64,000 nucleotides of DNA from NCBI RefSeq assembly GCF_001577525.1, contig NZ_CP013015.1, positions 1,136,966 to 1,200,965 of the forward strand. The letters are read 5' to 3'. Of the stretch, positions 60,741 through 64,000 are shown one piece after another. The first letter of the stretch is position 1, and every line of letters begins with the position of its first letter. The stretch is from Candidatus Desulfofervidus auxilii (GTDB lineage Bacteria > Desulfobacterota > Desulfofervidia > Desulfofervidales > Desulfofervidaceae). The position numbers were made by a program, and so were the translations under genes. A model generated the notes under the pieces. The model had not been told where the DNA came from. It did no database searches and saw nothing but the letters and a program-made list of their open reading frames with translations.

Positions 60741-61434
60741 AATTTTTAACCACTCGTTCCCTAACTAAATTGGCTAATGTATTCTTGTCCTGCTCAGTAT
60801 AATGCGTAACATCTATAGGTTTGTCAATAACAATAATTGCTGCGCCTGGTTTAATATGTTTACTTGAACGGGGTAATATCTCAAAGGTCCCGATAATAGT
60901 CACTGGCACAATAGGAACACCTGCCCTTAAGGCTAGTATGACACCACCTGATTTAAACGACCCTATTGTGCCATCATAACTCCGCGTTCCTTCTGGAAAG
61001 ACCACAATAGAATAACCTTTTTTTAAAAGTTCCAATGCCTTCAAAAGGGCAACATAGGCTGCCTTGGGACTCTCCCTATCTACAAAAATAGTTCCACAAG
61101 CCTTTATTCCCCAGCCCAATATAGGAATATAGAAAAGGCTTTTTTTGGCCATCCATTTGAATTGAACCGGTAGATAGGCCATGAGAGTGAAAATATCATA
61201 CTGACTTTGATGGTTAGCTGCAAAGACATAAGGTTTTTGGGAATCAATATTTTCTAAACCAATAATTTTTACCTTGACCCCACTTACCCAAAGGATAGTT
61301 TTTGACCAAAAACGGGCAATCAAATGAGGGACATTGCGTTTTGTCCAGGGTAACAAGCTAGCAATTTGGGCAGGAGGATAAAGAATGCAGGTTATTATGG
61401 CTATCCATAAAAAGATAAAAAAGGAGCGTAGCAT
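60709..61434 (-). CDS. plsC: 1-acyl-sn-glycerol-3-phosphate acyltransferase
   Basis: The 241-residue membrane-associated enzyme makes phosphatidic acid from lysophosphatidic acid. An N-terminal hydrophobic segment (SFFIFLWIAIITCILYPP) precedes the HX4D catalytic motif NHQSQYD near residue 75, GTIFVDRES, the substrate-binding block VFPEGTRSYDG near 147, and GVPIVPVTIIGT. All four acyltransferase motifs are in order and at normal spacing. It lies 6 bp after the YjbQ-family gene and overlaps uppS by 32 bp. Confidence 0.93.
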   Translation of the reverse strand: MLRSFFIFLWIAIITCILYPPAQIASLLPWTKRNVPHLIARFWSKTILWVSGVKVKIIGLENIDSQKPYVFAANHQSQYDIFTLMAYLPVQFKWMAKKSLFYIPILGWGIKACGTIFVDRESPKAAYVALLKALELLKKGYSIVVFPEGTRSYDGTIGSFKSGGVILALRAGVPIVPVTIIGTFEILPRSSKHIKPGAAIIVIDKPIDVTHYTEQDKNTLANLVRERVVKNYEKYKNTRVI

Positions 61435-61440
61435 AGGATT

Positions 61441-61839
61441 CTAATCTGTTAAACATTTAACAAAAACTTTTCTATGTCTAGGGCCATCAAATTCACAAAA
61501 GAAAATTCCCTGCCAAGTGCCCAAGATTAAATTACCTCTTTCCACCATCACTGTTACTGAAGAACCAATAATACTAGCCTTAATATGAGCAGGAGAATTT
61601 CCCTCAAAATGTTTATAGTTTGCCGTCCAGGGAACTACTTGGTTGAGGATGCTTAAAATATCTTCTTGAACACTGGGGTCAGCATTTTCATTAATAGTTA
61701 TCCCTGCAGTAGTATGAGGCACATATATCAAACACAAACCTTCTTTTATCCCTGATTCCTTTACGATTTTGCCAATTTTTTCTGTAATATCAACAAATTG
61801 GGTCTTCTTATTGGTGTTGACATAAATTACTTCCGGCAT
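61441..61839 (-). CDS. YjbQ-family protein (secondary thiamine-phosphate synthase type)
   Basis: The 132-residue protein starts at ATG 61839, chosen for its AAGGAGG site. GLCLIYVPHTTAGITINENADPSV near residues 41-64 (location only), then HIKASIIGSSVTVMVERG and LGTWQGIFFCEFDGPRHR, are the family blocks; His and Glu residues in them coordinate metal. E. coli YjbQ has weak thiamine-phosphate synthase activity, but the true role is unknown. It is complete and of normal length. Confidence 0.9.
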   Translation of the reverse strand: MPEVIYVNTNKKTQFVDITEKIGKIVKESGIKEGLCLIYVPHTTAGITINENADPSVQEDILSILNQVVPWTANYKHFEGNSPAHIKASIIGSSVTVMVERGNLILGTWQGIFFCEFDGPRHRKVFVKCLTD

Positions 61840-62064
61840 ATAATTAACCTCCTTAAAATTAGCCAATTTATTACCTTTACAAGTGGGACATTTTATCTTT
61901 CTCCTGCTAAAACTAATTTTAGCCCAATGCCCTTCTCCATTGCAAGCCCTGACGGTTTTGTCTTGCCTAGGCTTTACCTCTGCCCGGTATTAACTTGATT
62001 CATAAAATGGAAATTTGAGGAAGGTTCTGTATTTACTCCTTGCCTTGCCATGTAACTTTTATTT
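61840..62064 (-). other. Intergenic stretch with a possible frameshifted small zinc-knuckle ORF
   Basis: Upstream of the YjbQ start the same frame is open for 50 codons (61840-61989). It reads like protein, with ACNGEGHWAKISFSRRKIK and then CPTCKGNK, but has no ATG, GTG or TTG before a late TTG. A second frame starting at ATG 62051 (MARQGVNTEPSSNFHF) runs to a stop near 61974. One frameshift near 61975-61990 would join them into a protein of about 70 residues. It may be a degraded or wrongly called small gene, or chance. Confidence 0.25.
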
Positions 62065-62595
62065 TTATTCTCTACTAAGTATTACTTCATCCTTTCCGTC
62101 TTTTTCTGACAGAAATACATCTATTCTTTCTTCTTTGGCGGTAGGCACATAGAGGCCAACATAATTGGTCATAATAGGTAATTCACGATGATTTCTATCA
62201 ATAAGCACTGCTACTTCTATTTTTTGGGGTCTTCCAAAATCCATGATAGCATCCATCGCCGCTCTAATAGTGCGACCAGTGAAAATTACATCATCTACTA
62301 ATATTATATTCTTTTCATTTACACTAAAAGGGATGTTGGTCTTTTTTAGAACAGGTTGATAAGTTAAACGTGTCCAGTCATCTCTATAAAGATTAATATC
62401 CAAAGTACCTAAAAGAGGGGTCTGTGCTTCAGTATGACTGATTATATTCTTTAACCTTTCTGCTAAATAAGCACCACCAGTATGGATACCAATTAAGACT
62501 AGATTTTTCACTCCTTTATTGTGTTCTAGAATTTCATAAGCAATTCGCATCAAGACCCTTTTCATTTCTTCTTCATTCATAATAGTCTTGATCAT
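62065..62595 (-). CDS. pyrR: PyrR bifunctional regulator / uracil phosphoribosyltransferase
   Basis: The 176-residue type I phosphoribosyltransferase-fold protein has LVLIGIHTGGAYLAERL near residue 32, the LDINLYRDDW segment typical of PyrR, and the PRPP loop IILVDDVIFTGRTIRAAMD near 97. It ends with KDGKDEVIL. In Gram-positive bacteria PyrR binds pyr mRNA and controls attenuation; elsewhere it may act mainly in uracil salvage. No pyr genes or anti-terminator hairpins are visible around it. It lies 7 bp after the BioD/DRTGG gene. Confidence 0.92.
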   Translation of the reverse strand: MIKTIMNEEEMKRVLMRIAYEILEHNKGVKNLVLIGIHTGGAYLAERLKNIISHTEAQTPLLGTLDINLYRDDWTRLTYQPVLKKTNIPFSVNEKNIILVDDVIFTGRTIRAAMDAIMDFGRPQKIEVAVLIDRNHRELPIMTNYVGLYVPTAKEERIDVFLSEKDGKDEVILSRE

Positions 62596-62602
62596 ATTAT
62601 TC

Positions 62603-63670
62603 CTATCCCTCGTTTAATATTTTTTCTAAACGTTCAAAATTGACATGTTTACGCACCAGGGTCAAGCCTTTATCTACCTTTTCTTTTTCTTTCAGACTCA
62701 AGCGAGCAGCAATATCTTGAATCCTTTGGGCAACAAAATAGGTATTTTCTCTTACTAAAATAATAGGTACCCCTCGCTGCTCTGCCTTAGAGATAATAAT
62801 TTCATTAGGCATAAGATTGCCAGTAAGGACTAAACACTGCACGCCTTGTTCAATAGAGATCAATTGAATGTCTGCCCTATCTCCTCCTACTATCACACAA
62901 GCATTAGGAGTTCGTCGTAAATATTCTACAAACTTGTCTACTTCCATTCCCCCAATTAAGTAATTTTGCACAAAATTATATAGGGATTCTTGCCCACAAA
63001 TTACCCTTCCTCTCAATCTTTCGCTCAATTCAGCCACTGTTATAGACGTAAGAAAATTGTCATAAGGAATACAACCTAGCACAGGGATACCCTGTTTTTC
63101 TAGCCAAGGGATAACCAGTTCATCAATATCTGGTTTTTGTTCTTCTCTTACCCAGTTTATAATTATTCCCAAGAGTTTTTCCCCTAAACCCCCTTTTACT
63201 TCGCCTACACCGTCTAAAAAGACTTCTCCTGTATATTTATTTACTAAAAGCACTTTGGCATTTAATTCTTTTATGATTTTAAATCCAGAGATACCTAAAA
63301 AACTTCCCAGCCAGATAGTTTCAGCTCCTCCCACTAAGACAATATCCTTATTTTGGGCAACAGTCTCAAATGCCCTTTTTACTTGGGGCATAGGGTCCTC
63401 CATCTCACCTCTTAATCTTTTTACCATCAATTCATAAGTCAAGATTACCGGACACAAATTTTTCACATCCTCCTTTAACCCCAAACTCTGATAAACAAAA
63501 TAAGCCAGTTTATCTGTAACAATATTTTCTTCTGTTTTAAAAGGTATCTTACCCAGTGGTTTAAAATACCCTACTTTTAGGCCCTTATCTAGAAAATACC
63601 GGCCCAATCCCAAAGTAATTAAACCCTTGCCTGAAAAGCCTACTGTAGAGCTAATATAAATTACTTTCAT
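62603..63670 (-). CDS. BioD-like AAA / DRTGG domain protein (phosphotransacetylase-N-terminal type)
   Basis: The 355-residue protein has an N-terminal P-loop domain of the dethiobiotin-synthetase type at about 1-205 (YISSTVGFSGKGLITLGLG, Walker A variant GFSGKG). A DRTGG domain at about 215-330 follows (LNP-like GGMEVDKFVEYLRRTPNACVIVGGDRADIQ, given as a location). The same pair forms the N-terminal half of large phosphotransacetylases, but the catalytic Pta domain is missing. It lies 3 bp after an ADP-forming acyl-CoA synthetase gene, which suggests a regulatory link to acetyl-CoA / acetyl-phosphate metabolism. The function is not established. Confidence 0.82.
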   Translation of the reverse strand: MKVIYISSTVGFSGKGLITLGLGRYFLDKGLKVGYFKPLGKIPFKTEENIVTDKLAYFVYQSLGLKEDVKNLCPVILTYELMVKRLRGEMEDPMPQVKRAFETVAQNKDIVLVGGAETIWLGSFLGISGFKIIKELNAKVLLVNKYTGEVFLDGVGEVKGGLGEKLLGIIINWVREEQKPDIDELVIPWLEKQGIPVLGCIPYDNFLTSITVAELSERLRGRVICGQESLYNFVQNYLIGGMEVDKFVEYLRRTPNACVIVGGDRADIQLISIEQGVQCLVLTGNLMPNEIIISKAEQRGVPIILVRENTYFVAQRIQDIAARLSLKEKEKVDKGLTLVRKHVNFERLEKILNEG

Positions 63671-63673
63671 TTT

Positions 63674-64000
63674 TTACTCCTTTTTTATAGTTAATCGGGC
63701 ATCTACAGCTATACATCCCTTTGTTTTTACCAAAAATGGATTGATTTCTGCCTCTACAATCTCTGGGAAGTCTAAGGCCATTTGATTTAAGGCTAGAATC
63801 CCTTCTGCTAAAGCAGAGACATCGGCTGGAGGCTCGCCTCTTATACCCCTTAAAAGAGGATAAGTCTTTATCTCTCTTATCATTTCCAATGCTTCTCTTT
63901 TTCCAATTGGGGCAATGCGAAAACTCACATCCTTCAATACTTCCACATAGATACCTCCCAATCCAAACATCAACAATGGGCCAAATTGAGAATCACGAGT
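63674..64000 (-). CDS. ADP-forming acetate-CoA ligase, ATP-grasp C-terminal part (cut by window edge)
   Basis: The frame is open to the window end and gives about 108 residues. The part reads DSQFGPLLMFGLGGIYVEV, then LKDVSFRIAPI, LLRGIRGEPPADV and EAEINPFLV. This is the C-terminal end of the ATP-grasp_5 (beta) domain of ADP-forming acyl-CoA synthetases. The enzyme converts acetyl-CoA, ADP and phosphate into acetate, ATP and CoA, or the reverse. Whether the alpha and beta domains are fused cannot be seen. It heads the leftward run with the BioD/DRTGG protein and pyrR. Confidence 0.88.
   Translation of the reverse strand, partial: TRDSQFGPLLMFGLGGIYVEVLKDVSFRIAPIGKREALEMIREIKTYPLLRGIRGEPPADVSALAEGILALNQMALDFPEIVEAEINPFLVKTKGCIAVDARLTIKKE

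Overview
The window is an AT-rich, gene-dense bacterial chromosome segment. Two class III (oxygen-sensitive) ribonucleotide reductases, the Ahb siroheme-to-heme route (ahbD plus an AhbA/AhbB subunit), PEP synthase and an ADP-forming acetyl-CoA synthetase point to a strict anaerobe. RND/TolC efflux, a Lpp-like lipoprotein and an L,D-transpeptidase point to a Gram-negative envelope. A sulfate-reducing, deltaproteobacterium-like host, possibly thermophilic and of the Candidatus Desulfofervidus type, fits best. That placement is inference from gene content; no database was searched.

Layout. 1-315: 3' end of an IS110-type transposase. 355-814: first copy of an interspersed non-coding repeat. 895-1509: two small unknown proteins. 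1710-9905: glucan and envelope metabolism (GT4 glycosyltransferase, glycogen debranching enzyme, MFS carrier, cyclopropane synthase, GH57 glucanase). 10006-17513: rightward run of enolase, a signal-less binding protein, IMP cyclohydrolase without its transformylase half, a PurD-PurE fusion, NrdG and NrdD. 17562-19646: a second NrdD facing the first, with two NrdR-box-like sites 31 bp apart arranged around its promoter. 19835-26080: unknown protein, PurL with two PurS-like domains, GlcD-like flavoprotein, DHH phosphoesterase. 26055-36613: Usp, PEP synthase, hybrid kinase, second repeat copy, exported HhH nuclease, THEP1 fragment, geranylgeranyl-reductase-like flavoprotein, PII-like protein, PAP2 protein.

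36661-48003 holds two export systems facing each other: HlyD / dual-ATPase / two ABC-2 permeases on +, and TetR / TolC / adaptor / RND pump on -. 48004-50048 contains GC-rich palindromes, a tandem Usp and two long intergenic stretches. 50049-51559 is the heme pair. 51561-58004 reads leftward as hybrid kinase, family B DNA polymerase, DEAD/DEAH helicase and DUF123 GIY-YIG protein, an archaeal-looking repair cassette. 58231-59080 carries octamer repeats, the third repeat copy and an Ala/Cys-rich lipoprotein. 59083-64000 holds L,D-transpeptidase, uppS, plsC, YjbQ, pyrR, a BioD/DRTGG protein and the end of an ADP-forming acyl-CoA synthetase.

The most unusual signal is the repeat family (355-814, 32184-32660 inverted, 58335-58671). 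It has constant ends and an interior of degenerate 7- and 8-bp tandem words. Two copies carry a 20-bp palindrome that the third lacks. In all three the right end lies 20 bp before a possible promoter, well supported in two copies and weak in the third. No CRISPR array, rRNA or tRNA was found.
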